Assembly (NCBI GenBank): GCA_007844125.1
Contig: CM017558.1
Span: forward strand, 47,750,164 to 47,814,163
Length of the DNA: 64,000 nucleotides
Direction of reading: 5' to 3'
Source: Sinonovacula constricta
Taxonomy: Eukaryota; Mollusca; Bivalvia; Cardiida; Solecurtidae
Shown here: positions 28,460 through 39,760 of the stretch, in pieces
How the letters are laid out: each line of letters opens with the position of its first letter
Numbering within the stretch: the first letter of the stretch is position 1
Position numbers and translations under genes: made by a program
Notes under the pieces: generated by a model
What the model saw: the letters and a program-made list of their open reading frames with translations, nothing else
The model's database searches: none
Told to the model about the DNA's origin: nothing

Positions 28460-29310
28460 GGGGTATCCGTCAATATTCTAATTACTATTTTTAACTTTCA
28501 AATCTCGGATTTGTCACTTCAAATGTCAATTTTTAAATTGCAACACAGCGCATGCTAAATACCGCTTTCCAATTACGTCCCAACTTTTATTTATAACATG
28601 AAAATGTTCACATTTCAACATTACATTTGAACAATTTCACATTTCCCGCATATACAATTTACAAGTTACAAATCGCGGGGCGAAAATCACGATTGCATTT
28701 TACATTTCTAGAATCAAATTAACAAGTTACTAATCTAGAGTGCAAATCTCTCATGTAAAATGTACACCGCATAACACCAGTTCAACATCAGGACGCAAGG
28801 GTGCGCTTCTAACACGGAAATGTCCATCTATAAATTGAATGTATCGCTTGAACTTGTCCGCGTTCGTGTGTACTTTCAAGTTGTGTGTTTCTTACCGACA
28901 GAATCAGACACATTTATTATTTATTTGTGCTATACAATTTTAGGAATATTATTCTGTACTAAACTGCTGATAATCATATGACTACGTATATATAGGCCTA
29001 TGTTTGTGATTATAGAAGATCAAGTGATAATTCAGTGTTAGTGGCACATTAAGAAAAATGCGTGATACATGCATTCATAATCATTCGTGGCATGTACTGT
29101 AAATAAAAGTTGGTCCATATTTACACCTTTTTACCTTTTCCTCAAACTGTATAAATGGGTTCAAATGTTGTTCGTATATTTTTATCTCTCAGGTCTGACC
29201 CCCCCCCCCCCCCCCCCCCTGAACCTTTATAGACCCACCCTCTTTCATTTAAATGCATATATCCTGATTTAACAAAAGTGATCCGAGATGGCAAAATTCC
29301 TTTAACGGTA
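28460..29310. other. AT-rich spacer inside the inverted repeat
   Basis: No gene seen. It contains more ACAAGTTACAAAT-type short repeats (about 28600-28760) and a 21-base C run at 29199-29219. The small ORFs here are not convincing. Confidence 0.5.
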
Positions 29311-29318
29311 CACAGTAC

Positions 29319-29579
29319 TGAGTTCTAACCCAAAACCTCCTCCGTAATCAGGTGCTCTACCACCGGGCCTACCTGGGCTTTTAACCTTCCTTATTTTTAG
29401 CCAGGTATCAACTGGACAGAAGAACCAGCACCTAGCACGTTCCTGCTTTACAAGGTGTTCTGATGAATTAATTCTGACGCCACTAAAAAGGCTGGAAAAT
29501 CCCATTATCGAGGGCGGGGGTCGAATCCTGGACTTCCTGCTCTAGAGGTAGGTGCTCTAGCAACTGAGCTACATGGGCA
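29319..29579 (-). mobile_element. Dimeric tRNA-derived SINE
   Basis: On the minus strand, two tRNA-like heads occur about 200 bp apart. The first (29579-29501) has box A TAGCTCAGTTGCTAGAGC and box B GGATTCGACCCC. The second (29379-29319) has TAGGCCCGGTGGTAGAGC and GGGTTAGAACTC. Both share the ...GAGCACCTGA/ACC arrangement after box A. The acceptor ends do not pair as a functional tRNA would, so this is a SINE and not a tRNA gene pair. Confidence 0.65.
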
Positions 29580-29712
29580 TCTGCCTCTGGGAAAAGCATA
29601 CTCACTACATCACGTACTCCTGTTGATGTAGTTCAATTCCAATGCATTGTAAACAAATTTGAATGTGAATGAGAGAGTATGTTCTTCTGGAAACGTCCGA
29701 TATGTATATTAA

Positions 29713-29988
29713 GGGATTAGGGATTAGCCGGCATTTTTGCCGATACTGCGCAGCGACATTTCTATCATTATAGCACAGGGGCACTTATGAGGTGCCCAGG
29801 GACTGAACCCGGCCGGTCCATTATACTGACACCGACGAGTCTGGCGTAATGCTGTCCCCTTAGCCCCGAGCGTTAGGAGGAAAGCCACTATCAACTTTAA
29901 AGTCTTTGGTTAGACCCGGCCGGGGTTCGAACCCACGACCTCCCGATCCGCAAGCCGACGCTCTACCACCTGAGCTATTGCGGCCGGT
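29713..29988 (-). mobile_element. tRNA-derived SINE with perfect target-site duplications
   Basis: The 14-bp direct repeat GATATGTATATTAA flanks the element at 29699-29712 and 29989-30002. The minus-strand head has box A ATAGCTCAGGTGGTAGAGC and box B GGGTTCGAACCCC (about 29924-29978). The 3' tail, next to the left duplication, is two copies of TAATCCC. The body contains a second GGGTTCAGTCCC box-B-like segment near 29805-29820. It is 276 bp and looks complete. It sits inside the spacer of the 28.2/30.2-kb inverted repeat, so it inserted after that structure formed or with it. Confidence 0.85.
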
Positions 29989-30058
29989 GATATGTATATT
30001 AAAAATGGATTAAAAAAACAAAGACTTATATCATAGACATTATATTCATTATTAACTA

Positions 30059-30247
30059 CTTTAGGCAAATTATAGCGCTTTCAATTTGACGCCAAATAAC
30101 ATTGGCTATTTTCTATTGTATCTCCCTTAAAGAATTATTTATGATTCCGTTCTATTTTTAACTTATGATGCCAATTCTTAACATGTACATTAGTGATTTG
30201 TGACTTGAGAATTGTGACTTTGACATTTGTAACTTGTAAATTGTAAG
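30059..30247 (-). repeat. Right arm of the inverted repeat
   Basis: Reverse complement of 28188-28450 without the extra central block. It includes AGCGCTTTCAATTTGACG, TTGTATCTCCCTT and GTGACTTGAGAATTGTGAC. The arms could be ends of one transposon or two opposed copies of one repeat. Confidence 0.85.
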
Positions 30248-31230
30248 TAAAATATGCCAGTACCATAGTACATATCGATGGTCAATACTATTATCTTTTC
30301 CATCATATTTTAAAGATGGTATCCGACAGTTTGCCTATATCAAATAGTGATGCATTTTGTCCATAATGAAGTAATATGTCTGAGTATATTTACTGTTACA
30401 TTGTTTGTAAATTGTATTTTTGCTCACATATTTACCCCCAATTGCATGTGCTCACTGTCAGTTGTCTTGCTTTGTTGCGACATTTTAATTGCACTGTTTT
30501 TCTCTGGAAAATCCATCTTATGTTTAAGCACCCCAGCCGGTCCATTTGCCGACTCAAGATTCACAGGCGGTAACTGTATTTTTCTGTTTGTATTATTTAC
30601 AGTTTTGCTAAGTCGCTTCTACAGTAAATCTTGTATTTATGAAAATGTCAATTTTAATATATGTTGAAATTCTCAAATGACCTTTTCATATTTTCGTATT
30701 AAATCTTATTTCCATACTTTAGTCCAAATATTTTTAAGTACATCCTGCGATTATATTATAGTTTTATAATAATGAAAAGTGTTCGTGGCATTCCTAGCTG
30801 CCGGGTTATTTGACACACGCTGCAGCGCGACCCATATATATGGAATGCTCTCTGAAAATTGCACATTGGCAAGGTCTGTTTTGCGGACTTTTATAACTCG
30901 GATAAAATGCAGGTCTTAAATCTGTCAACGTCGTTCTTTATTATTATTTAATTTTTATGTATTTCTTTATATTTATTTTTGTGTACATGTAACTTTCAAA
31001 CAAATATGGCACAAAAGCGAGAGATTTTGGTTTATTTCTTTTTATCATTAAAATATCTAAATCTTGAACGTAATTGTACATGGGTTCTTGGTACATCCTT
31101 TCCCATTCACATTTACGTAAGTAGCTAGAAATGCTTCTCGGTACTTCCTTTGATGTTCGGACTGCATGTTAACATATGTGAAATTAATTATTAGCAACGA
31201 AACAGTCCATAGTTAAACATTGCTTGTAAT

Positions 31231-31400
31231 ATGCTTAAAGTGTTCTTGGGAAAAAGGTTAAGGTTATTGAATTGGGATCGGAGGGTCCAAAATTCAAACC
31301 CTAGACCCGTCCAGTTTCCACACAGATGTTATTCGATTTGGATGATCATCAATAAACATCAACCACACGAAGAAATCATTTATAACATGTTTAAAGTATT
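31231..31400 (+). repeat. tRNA-derived repeat, plus-strand copy
   Basis: Contains GGTTAAGGTTATTGAATTGG, GGATCGGAGGGTCC, ATTCAAACCCTAGACC and, further on, TTTGGATGATCATC. The same ordered blocks occur inverted in the array at 34.2-34.6 kb. The box-B-like GTTCAAA supports tRNA ancestry (Leu/Ser-like, with AGGTTAAGG). Confidence 0.55.
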
Positions 31401-31828
31401 ATTGTTCAAAGGGTCAAAGTTCTTTATTTTCACGTACATTTAGCACAAACAAAATATTTTCAGACTAATTATTACTGACCACTTCCTTACCTCCAGATCT
31501 TGAAAATTGAAAACTTGTTTTTTAGTGATAAGTCTATTGATATTTTGTAGCATTTCGGTCTTATATTGAATGAAATGCCTTTCACTTGACTGCAACTATT
31601 TTTTATATATTTTGTAATATTTTTAAGATCATATCAATCGTCAGCGCTACACGCCTTTGATCTCTATTTTAAATTCCGATTGACCATTCTTTTCTCAAGG
31701 CGTGCAGTAACTTTAGTCCGAGACGCTGAGATGATACGAATACCTCAGTCATTAACCCCGCGCTGAATATCACAAATAATTCGGCCTAGTAGATAGTGCA
31801 TAGCCAGTGAAACACACCTCAGAGGCTA

Positions 31829-32190
31829 CAATTATGTCCATGTTTACAAGTTTACAAACATCTTGCTCAGAATCTTTGTCCGCATGACATTTTGGATGAG
31901 AAGGTTTCTGGGTCAAGTGTTGTCAAAAACAGTAGGTGTTAAGAATAAATCCTAGAAATAATATGTAAAGACCTTAGATGCCACAAGTATGTCCCGATTT
32001 TCAACAAGCTTGATCAGAATGTTTGTTTGTATGAAATCTTGGAGTTCGTAACTGGGTCACAATGGATCAAAAGCTGGTCACTGGGTCAAATCATTGAACA
32101 ATCCTGTGAACACCCTTAAAGAGTTTTTTGTGCCTAATTTTCAGAAAACTGTGTTAAAATATTTCTCAGCATTGAAATCTTGTTGTGATA
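31829..32190. repeat. Diverged ~150-bp tandem repeat of a bivalve-type family
   Basis: Two and a half units start near 31829, 31982 and 32125. They share ATGTCC, AGAATSTTTGT, ATGAAATCTTGG, CTGGGTCA and GGTCAAAAAC-like phrases. I recall such GGTCA-rich tandem arrays as common in bivalve genomes. No coding potential is seen. Confidence 0.5.
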
Positions 32191-32199
32191 ATGTGAGCA

Positions 32200-34190
32200 A
32201 TGATTTGCTAAACAAAAACTAGATGCCAAATGAACGGCCTGTGATTATATTTTAAGACAAACTGAAAGCAAGTGTTTTCTGGTCAGCGAATCAGGACCAC
32301 CATGACCCTATTGCTTATTCTTGATGAAATATACGTTATAATATGTTTTATAAATTGTCGACATTGAATCACTATTGCTTTAATCAGACTTTTGGGGCCG
32401 CGGAAATTCCAAATCACTTTATTCTTTCTTAAAATCCTATTTCAGTGGGACTTTTCATGAGCAACTTTACTTTCCAGTTGCATTCATTATACATGTATAC
32501 TGTTGGTACAAAAATAAGGTAAAAAAGCAAACAAACTATGTCCAACAGAATATTTACTCCGGTTATCAGAACAGAACAGAACATACTTTTATTAAGACTT
32601 GTACAAGGTTCATCATCTTGGTTATAATACAATTTCAAACACATCTTGTGGGTATAACAAAATAAAGTAAACAAAAGAAAATAAAATAAACAAAGGACAA
32701 AAACACGTAGTTATGTTTCTAGCGGTCTTATTATTTAGTGAAGTGTCCACCTACTTGCTGTTTACATTTAACGTAGTGTTTTTCCAAATAAGGAAAATAA
32801 CTCCGGGATAAGAAAAATGGACTAACACGTGAATATAAAAAGGAATAACAAGAAAGAGTCAGGATATAAGACATCCAGAGCGCCGTAAAGAGCATGCGCT
32901 TTAAACAAGAAGATGACTATCCTGGAAACTAAACACTCTTGCTCCGTTGATTATTTACATAAACATTTGACAGTTACGAACCATAACTCTGATGGGAAGT
33001 TGGGTATTTTTGCTATTTTGTTTGTTTCCCTTCTACATCTGTATTTACAAGCTGCAGTTCTAACATCGGTATACTCGGTTTCTTTTGTTTAACTAAACTT
33101 CGCCAAACGGTTACGTTTTTATGCTACCGGTATTTTTTTATAATTGCAAGCTACACTTTATTGTTGCAAGCTACCCTGTTAAAAATGGAACACTTGGTTC
33201 TTTTCTCTGAAGAGTGTCTCACGGAACACGTCCGACATCGTGTTATTGACTGCTATACTACCGTCCCCATAAAAATGCATTCCGTAAGAGGCACCGCTCT
33301 CAAGAGCGGCTCCAATTATTTAAAATAAACAAGAAACGTACTTTATTCGAAGCATCAAAGGCGACGCAAAAACTGAAACGGCCTAACAGGTTGAAACAAT
33401 ATGGGAGCAAGAAACAAAGATATATTTGAAAAGCTATGGTTTTTATTTGAAAGTTTTCAGTAAACTATAAATGTCCAGAAAAAAATGTAATATTAATTCC
33501 TGAGACCATAAAATGATTTAAAATAAAAATAAAAAGCAAAATCGACACCACTTAATAAGTTTTCCAAGATGTTACTAATTTAGAAGAAAAACGTTGCGAA
33601 CAGTAGCTCAATTTATAATTATAAAACTAAAGCAGAAAATGCACATTTGCCGCAGCCTCTCTTTACACAAATCATTATTGTTTATGTAGTATTTTTCTGG
33701 AACATGACATGTTTTATTTTCCATGTATTTTTTTTTCAAAGTTAATTTGTAACGAAGCATTTTTGTATCTAGGTCATGCATACAAACAACGATGTGCATT
33801 ATTTCTAAAACTTAACCTACTTAACACATTGAAAGTGAAACAGATGAAGACAAACTGACATAAACAGTAACAACAGAATGATCTGGTATGTCCTTAATCC
33901 CGATGGAACTAATATTGTAACAAAGTGGTTTATAATTACACACTGAACTGACATAATAAAACTTAACAAACGTTGTTGAAAAGTGAAAAAGTTGTATGTA
34001 ATTCAAAATAGTACCGAAATACTACTAATTATAAAACTGACTTAAAATAAAAGCAATATTTTAATATTACACAAAATGGATAGACTATTTAGTAAATCTG
34101 GGTGTAATGAAGTAATAATTAGCTGAGCCTATCCAGTATTTTGCAAACTGTTCGAGTAATAAAAGTCTTGGACAAGGAACAAAATCTCAT
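32200..34190. other. No recognisable gene
   Basis: AT-rich sequence with small ORFs only. No element ends were identified. Confidence 0.5.
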
Positions 34191-34194
34191 GTCA

Positions 34195-34565
34195 GGTCGA
34201 TCTAGGATTTGAACCCACAACCTGCCGATCCCGACTCCATTACCTTAACCTCTTGACCAAGAACGCACCATGTTACAAATACTTTCTTCGTTGGTGTGTT
34301 CTTAAATGATCATCCAAAACGTTAATTAGATTTTTTGAAAACTTGTCATAACGGGTCTATGATTTGAATTCGAAACTATCCGATCCTGAGTCGATTATCT
34401 AAACCTCTAAACCAAGAACACTTCAAGCATATTGTAAAGGCGTGCTGCTCGTTTCTCTTATGCAAACAAACTGATCATCCGAATCTTTAATAAGATCATT
34501 TTGAAACTTTTTGTGACAGGGCTAGGGTTTGAACTTGAAACCTTCTGATCCAGAGTCCAAAAACA
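34195..34565 (-). repeat. Tandem array of three degenerate tRNA-derived repeats
   Basis: Three units about 150 bp apart each hold, on the minus strand, CTTGGT(C/T)(A/T)AGAGGTT(A/T)A, GGATCGG and GGTTCAAATC-like blocks (near 34265-34200, 34420-34345 and 34560-34500), with GATGATCA in the spacer. The first unit keeps the best box A and box B; the others are more decayed. It is related to the plus-strand copy at 31.2 kb. Confidence 0.6.
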
Positions 34566-34569
34566 TATT

Positions 34570-35590
34570 CTCTAATCCACAATCTCTTCAGAAATGCCAT
34601 AAAACCATTCCTGCAGGATGTCAGCATTGGAAATGCTATTTTTAGATTTGCACGGACCTTACAGAAATCGTTTGTATATTACTAGTATCTTTAAATGTTG
34701 CATAAACATGACATCTAAAGCCATATTCTACCAAGCATGCTCAAATGACCATTCAATACAAGCTTTTTCTGGTTATGGGCTGTTTTGTTACTTATAGATA
34801 ATCTCAATTTGTTAACATGCAGTCTGAACATCGAAGGACGTTCCGATGAGCATTCCTATCTACTTTCGTAAGTAAAGGCATACAGGGTCTCTATGTACAT
34901 TTACGTTAAATGATTAGAAATTTTAACAACAGACAGAATTAAACCAAAATGTCTCGTTTTCTGTCATGTTTGCATGAAAGTTACAGACACACAAAATAAA
35001 TATAAAAAAATAATAAAATAGATTACCGAATTAGGACCTGGATTTAATCATGAGGAGAACAGACTTTCCCCATGTGCAAATTTCAGTAAGCATTCCATAT
35101 ATAGGCGTCGCGTTCCAGCGCGTCGCCAATAACACTATGGGATTTGTTTCAGGTTATGTTAGTATTTCTGAATTTGTTACATCAATAGGAGGATGAATAA
35201 CATTAAAATAAATTCAATAGTGATGCATAATTTTTCTCATGCTGGGACTAGAGACTACAGTCGAAGCTCCAGCTTACCCAGCTAGCATGGCTAGGTGTGT
35301 TAATGAGATTGGGTTTGAGTATCGTGTACTGAAATAACAATGGTACCATTTCCAGTCTTGTGATATGAGCCAGTTTATATTATATACAAAATTTAATTTC
35401 ATGAATTTCATGTTATCACAATAACCCAATAAACAAGTCTACAAACGAGAAAACTATACGTGATCGAAATGTCCCTCTTTCTTCTTTCTCAGCTTGTCTG
35501 CCTGTCTGTCTGTTAGTGCAAATATATAGATATCAAATTGTATTAAGATGCATGTATGTCGAATATACATTTTCTCTCTGGCACTCTCAC
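34570..35590. other. No recognisable gene
   Basis: AT-rich sequence between the tRNA-derived array and the C/CT tract. No convincing ORF. Confidence 0.5.
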
Positions 35591-35591
35591 A

Positions 35592-35606
35592 CCCCCCCCC
35601 CCCCCC
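35592..35606. repeat. Poly-C run (15)
   Basis: Mononucleotide C run immediately before the CT-rich tract. Confidence 0.9.
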
Positions 35607-35619
35607 TGCCCCCTCCCAT

Positions 35620-35620
35620 C

Positions 35621-35671
<51 letters not shown>

Positions 35672-35703
35672 CTCTCTCTCTCCCTCTATTTCTCTCGCTC
35701 TAT
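35620..35703. repeat. (TC)n microsatellite
   Basis: Mostly pure CT repeat with a GG interruption near 35670. Overlapping Ser/Leu-rich ORFs in three frames are artefacts of the repeat. Confidence 0.95.
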
Positions 35704-35961
35704 ATTTTTTGTTTTGTTTTACCTATTTATTTCTGATGATAATTGTATGTATCTCTCCATGTTGTATACCTTATGATGGTAATTGCGTAATGGCTTAAGG
35801 GTCTAAAACATCAAAGGGTCAAACAGCAAATAAAACATATAGCACCGAAATGTCACTTGTTTGATGCGTGAAGTAAAAGTTGTCCGTCCTGGTCTGGTCC
35901 GTCCTTTTATGATCGTTTCGGACCGTTTTGAAAGTTTCCGCGTTCCGTTTCATTGTCGAAT

Positions 35962-36746
35962 CAATCGGTACTCCTAGGGTAATTCCGTCCTCGGGACAAT
36001 CATCCCTCGGATGTATCTGGTGCAATAATACTTAATGAAATCACGATTGTTTTGTTCGCCGGATGTCGGAAGAAGAATATGCCTAATTAGTTCGCACAAA
36101 ACATAGACATTGCCATCGTTTGACAGCTGCGTGTCTGCTGCGCTGGGTAAATTAAAATCGAATGATTTAAATTTGAAGCCGCCGCAAATAGAAGTTTTAC
36201 TGGCATCGTACTGTATTGAGCTGTCACCCGAGCTGCCATCTTTGTTTTGACGTCTGTCTCAAAAGAAGTCCCCAATCGGAACTCCCCGGGTAATTCCGTC
36301 CTCGGGACAATCATCCCTCGGATGTATCTGGTGCAAGGATACGTGCTCAAATCACGGTAGTTTTGTTCGCCGGAAGTCGAAAGAAGACTATGCCTAAGTA
36401 GTTCGCACAAAACATAAACAATGCCATCGTTTGACAGCTGTGCTGGGTAAATAAAAATCGGACGATTTAAATTTGAAGCAGCCACAAATTGAAGTTTTAC
36501 TGGCATCGTACTGTAGTGAGCTGTCACCCGAACTACCATCTTTGTTTTGACGTCTGTCACAAAAGAAGTCCCATTTAGATAAATGGCCGAGGTGATCAGA
36601 CTGCCTACATACATCCGAGATATGATTCGTGAATTATCCGAGGTGTTCCGATTGAAGAAGTCCCATTTAGATAAATGGCCGAGGTGATCCGACTACCTAC
36701 ATACATCCGAGAGATGATTGTTCCGATTGTTGTCGAATATGACGTA
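35962..36746 (-). repeat. Promoter-like dispersed repeat, tandem copies
   Basis: Copy 1 is 35962-36272 (311 bp) and copy 2 starts at 36273. A 92-bp sub-unit (AAGAAGTCCCATTTAGAT ...) at the end of copy 2 is itself doubled (36563-36654 and 36655-36746). Each main copy holds CTCGGGACAATCATCC, ATGTATCTGGTGCAA, TTGTTCGCCGG and GCCATCTTTGTTTTGACGTC. On the minus strand the last block is a CRE-like half (TGACGTC/GACGTCA) followed by AAGATGGC, a YY1-like site. A third copy lies at the right window edge. A 175-residue minus-strand ORF here follows the repeat and is not a recognised protein. Confidence 0.8.
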
Positions 36747-36749
36747 AAT

Positions 36750-37700
36750 ACCCAAGGTGTTCCGAATGATGACGAACCAAGACAGAATTTCCCGAGGCAT
36801 TTCCACTGTTGACAAGGTGTCACGGTTGACAGCGATGGTCGGTAAAATGATCCCAACAAGCCTCCGTTCATCTCCCCGCTGTGCAATGGAGCGTGGTCTA
36901 ACATTTCTCATCGCATGAGAGACAATGCCCGATTACCGTAGCAATATCACAGTTGGTCAAAAGTCAGCGTGTGTGCGTTAACCAAGCTCCGAGAACAACA
37001 AAAAATCATGTGTTGACCATTGGACTGATGACCTTTATAATACACAAACAGAATTGTAACCAATATGCGATTATGTGACATACAGGACGAATATACGGAT
37101 TACTGTTACTCCAGGATACTGGATTAAAGGTAGTGTCTACCTTTTGTTTCACTTCATATATATTCAGAAGACGCTGGAAATTAATTGTGACACAATCAGC
37201 AGAAAACACAGGGTGTGGGTTAAAACGATTTGAGTGAGAATTAAACAAAAGACAGAAACAGGCTGGAGACGGGCGTACAAACATATATATAGACAGGCGA
37301 AAAGAAACATGACAGACGAAAGAAGGTCGGAAAGATAAAATATACAGACGTGGAGACTGCAGACAGGCATTAAGACGACAGAGTAAGAATTACAAGGTAA
37401 GAAAATATGAGAAACTAGAGGAGAAATACAAATGCATTTCATTATAGCAATATAACAGCGCTAGAGAAAGGGAGGGTTGTCGATAGACCAATAGTAGAGG
37501 GAAGCAGGGAGGTGTTGGGGACAAAGAGATAAAGGGTATTGTGTGAGCTTTTGTGTTGATTTTATTTTCATTCAGAGATGTGTTGGTTGAACACTCATGT
37601 GTACACAGCATGCTGTTGACGTTATTCGCAGCGCAAACACGTAATCCTGTGTCTCTGAAACATGGCTGATCACGGCTCTCATGTGGCATTGGAATCAGAG
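36750..37700. other. No recognisable gene
   Basis: Contains several overlapping minus-strand ORFs of 92-115 residues with Cys/Leu-rich, unrecognised peptides. No splice or family evidence supports them. Confidence 0.45.
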
Positions 37701-37712
37701 AAAGGACTCTGC

Positions 37713-37783
37713 CAGGGTAGCTCTGTTGGTAGAGCACTTGACTCCGGATAAGGAGTTCTTGGGTTCAAACAACTTCGAAGGGT
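37713..37783 (+). repeat. tRNA-like SINE head
   Basis: GGTAGCTCTGTTGGTAGAGC (box A) and TTCTTGGGTTCAAAC (box B) stand at tRNA-like spacing, with ACTTGACTCCGGATAAGGAG between. The ends do not form an acceptor stem. The (CA)n tract 80 bp downstream may be part of its tail. Confidence 0.55.
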
Positions 37784-37860
37784 AAATGTTTATAACACAT
37801 TTGTTCACGATACTATGTGTACATATAAATAGCGCAAAAAAGCACAACAAGGTATGTACT

Positions 37861-37863
<3 letters not shown>

Positions 37864-37919
<56 letters not shown>
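37864..37919. repeat. (CA)n microsatellite
   Basis: About 28 uninterrupted CA units followed by ATATATC. A His/Thr ORF here is a repeat artefact. Confidence 0.95.
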
Positions 37920-37926
<7 letters not shown>

Positions 37927-38239
37927 CATAAAGTTGTGATAAAACAAATACTCAGCATAAACCTTAAAGGACGACGTAATTCGATCACTCAATTTAATTA
38001 AGTATACAATGTTTTAACAAACAATAATTTTAGAATTCTGCCAACAAAGTGTACGCTTGTATTGTAATTTCTATGAATTCTTTAAAACATGTATTGTTTT
38101 CATGAAATTACAATTTTCTATTGTATATAGAAGATACAATAACGGTCTTTAAACATCACACGTTAGATATCCAATCCAGCTAGGAGTGTAATCATATTAA
38201 TATCTTGATAAGATTTCATTTACTTATTAAAATGCTTTG

Positions 38240-39480
38240 CTTTTACAGGGTTTTCCCTTGGCTTCGCCGACTGGGGGTCATTTGGACCCCCAGACATCCA
38301 TATTAAATTGGGGGTCATTTAAAAATTTTGGGGGTCATTCTTAAAATAACAAGCCAACACTGATTAAATTTGTCAAAGCCAAAGCAAATCGCCTTCTTTC
38401 CAATTAACATGTTATGCTGTGTATTGCAATGTATGCTAATTTGATGCGCTTTGAGCTTGCAGTCAAAAGAAACTGCGTCAGCTTTTGTTGGGACATTTTT
38501 AACAGACTGGTTATTACTTTTGACGGGTATTCCGGTAAAACACCCCAAGAAACCTGTAATACAGTCTACATATTCGACTATGTCTTCCGCTCAGCAGCAA
38601 AGACACGAGAATACGATCCGTAAACCCGTCTTACCTGGTGACTGGTTTGATTATGTAAACACAACTAGCGAATAAAAACCGTCAACATTAGCGAAAAATG
38701 AAAGTAGAAGAATAGAAATTCGAACAATCAACAAATCGGTAAGCAAACTGAAATGATGAAATATTTTCGTTCCACGCTAACCTGCCGCTACATGGACGCA
38801 TCGTATTTTATTTTGAGGGTCATTAACAGAAAAAATGCGACAATGACGCAGAATATGTGCGTCAGGGAAAACTCTGCTGTTATAACAAAATGCATTGTTT
38901 ATTTGCTGCACATCTCGTATTTTATAAATAATCACATAACCATTGGCCCTTCATGTTCTTATAATTGGGAAGCTTGGATTAACATATGGTTAAACGTTAT
39001 AGATAAATGAAAAGTTTACGTGTGTATATGTGAGGTTTATACCCATAATCCCTTCATGAGTCAGAGTGTTTATATATGTTTAACAAAATCGAATGAATAT
39101 ACGCTACTTCTCAAACAACGTAAAACTGTACCATGAATCTGTACGGCTAAATTCAGTCAGAGACGTCTCTGATGCAGTCACATATATAAACAATTTTAGT
39201 GTATCAGGGATCATCCTACCGGGCGATTCGGGCGAAATCGTCGCCCTGCAGTCGCTCACTTCGCCTATTTCATACATAAAAGCGAAATCGAAATCGCCTT
39301 CAATTTTGATTGTACACACAGGGTGTTCGGTTAACCCGAGCTCCCGGGTTTTTTAAGCACGAAAATTCGGAAATACCCCTAACTGACGCACATCAATAAA
39401 TCGGCGGGGGTCATTTCTACCCGTGCGTCGGTCAAAATCGCCTACAGCTTCATAAGAAGCGAGAAAAGGCGACAACGGGC
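38240..39480. other. Unclassified decayed element with GGGGGTCATT blocks
   Basis: GGGGGTCATT occurs at least three times between 38270 and 38340 and again near 39410. GCGAAATCG and related blocks recur at 39220-39300, with a CGACAA block near 39470. Short open stretches on the plus strand (for example residues SAQQQRHENTIRKPVLPGDW near 38590-38640, and HTGCSVNPSSRVF near 39315) have a coding look, but no family was recognised and no continuous frame exists. It may be a decayed transposon-borne gene. Confidence 0.3.
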
Positions 39481-39760
39481 GGAGTCTGCATATTAATGAG
39501 AACAGATTCATACATGCACACACATACACGCGCGCATCGATTACCTTCTGCTAGGAGAAAAACAATACAGTAGGCAGAGCCTGCATAATTAATAGGAAAC
39601 AGGTGCTCTAATTCTGCCGATGACACGTTTGCTCGTGTGCGCGGTTAATTTCAATATGGTGTTTTGGCAGAGGTGTAGAAAAGTAATAAATCTTAATTGA
39701 TCGGCATCTGTTTACTCTTTAAGCATGTTTGTAGCATCCTTATGCATCGGAAGCAATTAA

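Noticed and set aside
29924..29988. Functional tRNA gene
   Set aside because: Acceptor and anticodon stems do not pair properly and the segment is the head of a SINE with target-site duplications.
36087..36614. 175-residue minus-strand ORF as a gene
   Set aside because: It lies wholly inside two tandem copies of a dispersed repeat and its peptide simply repeats.
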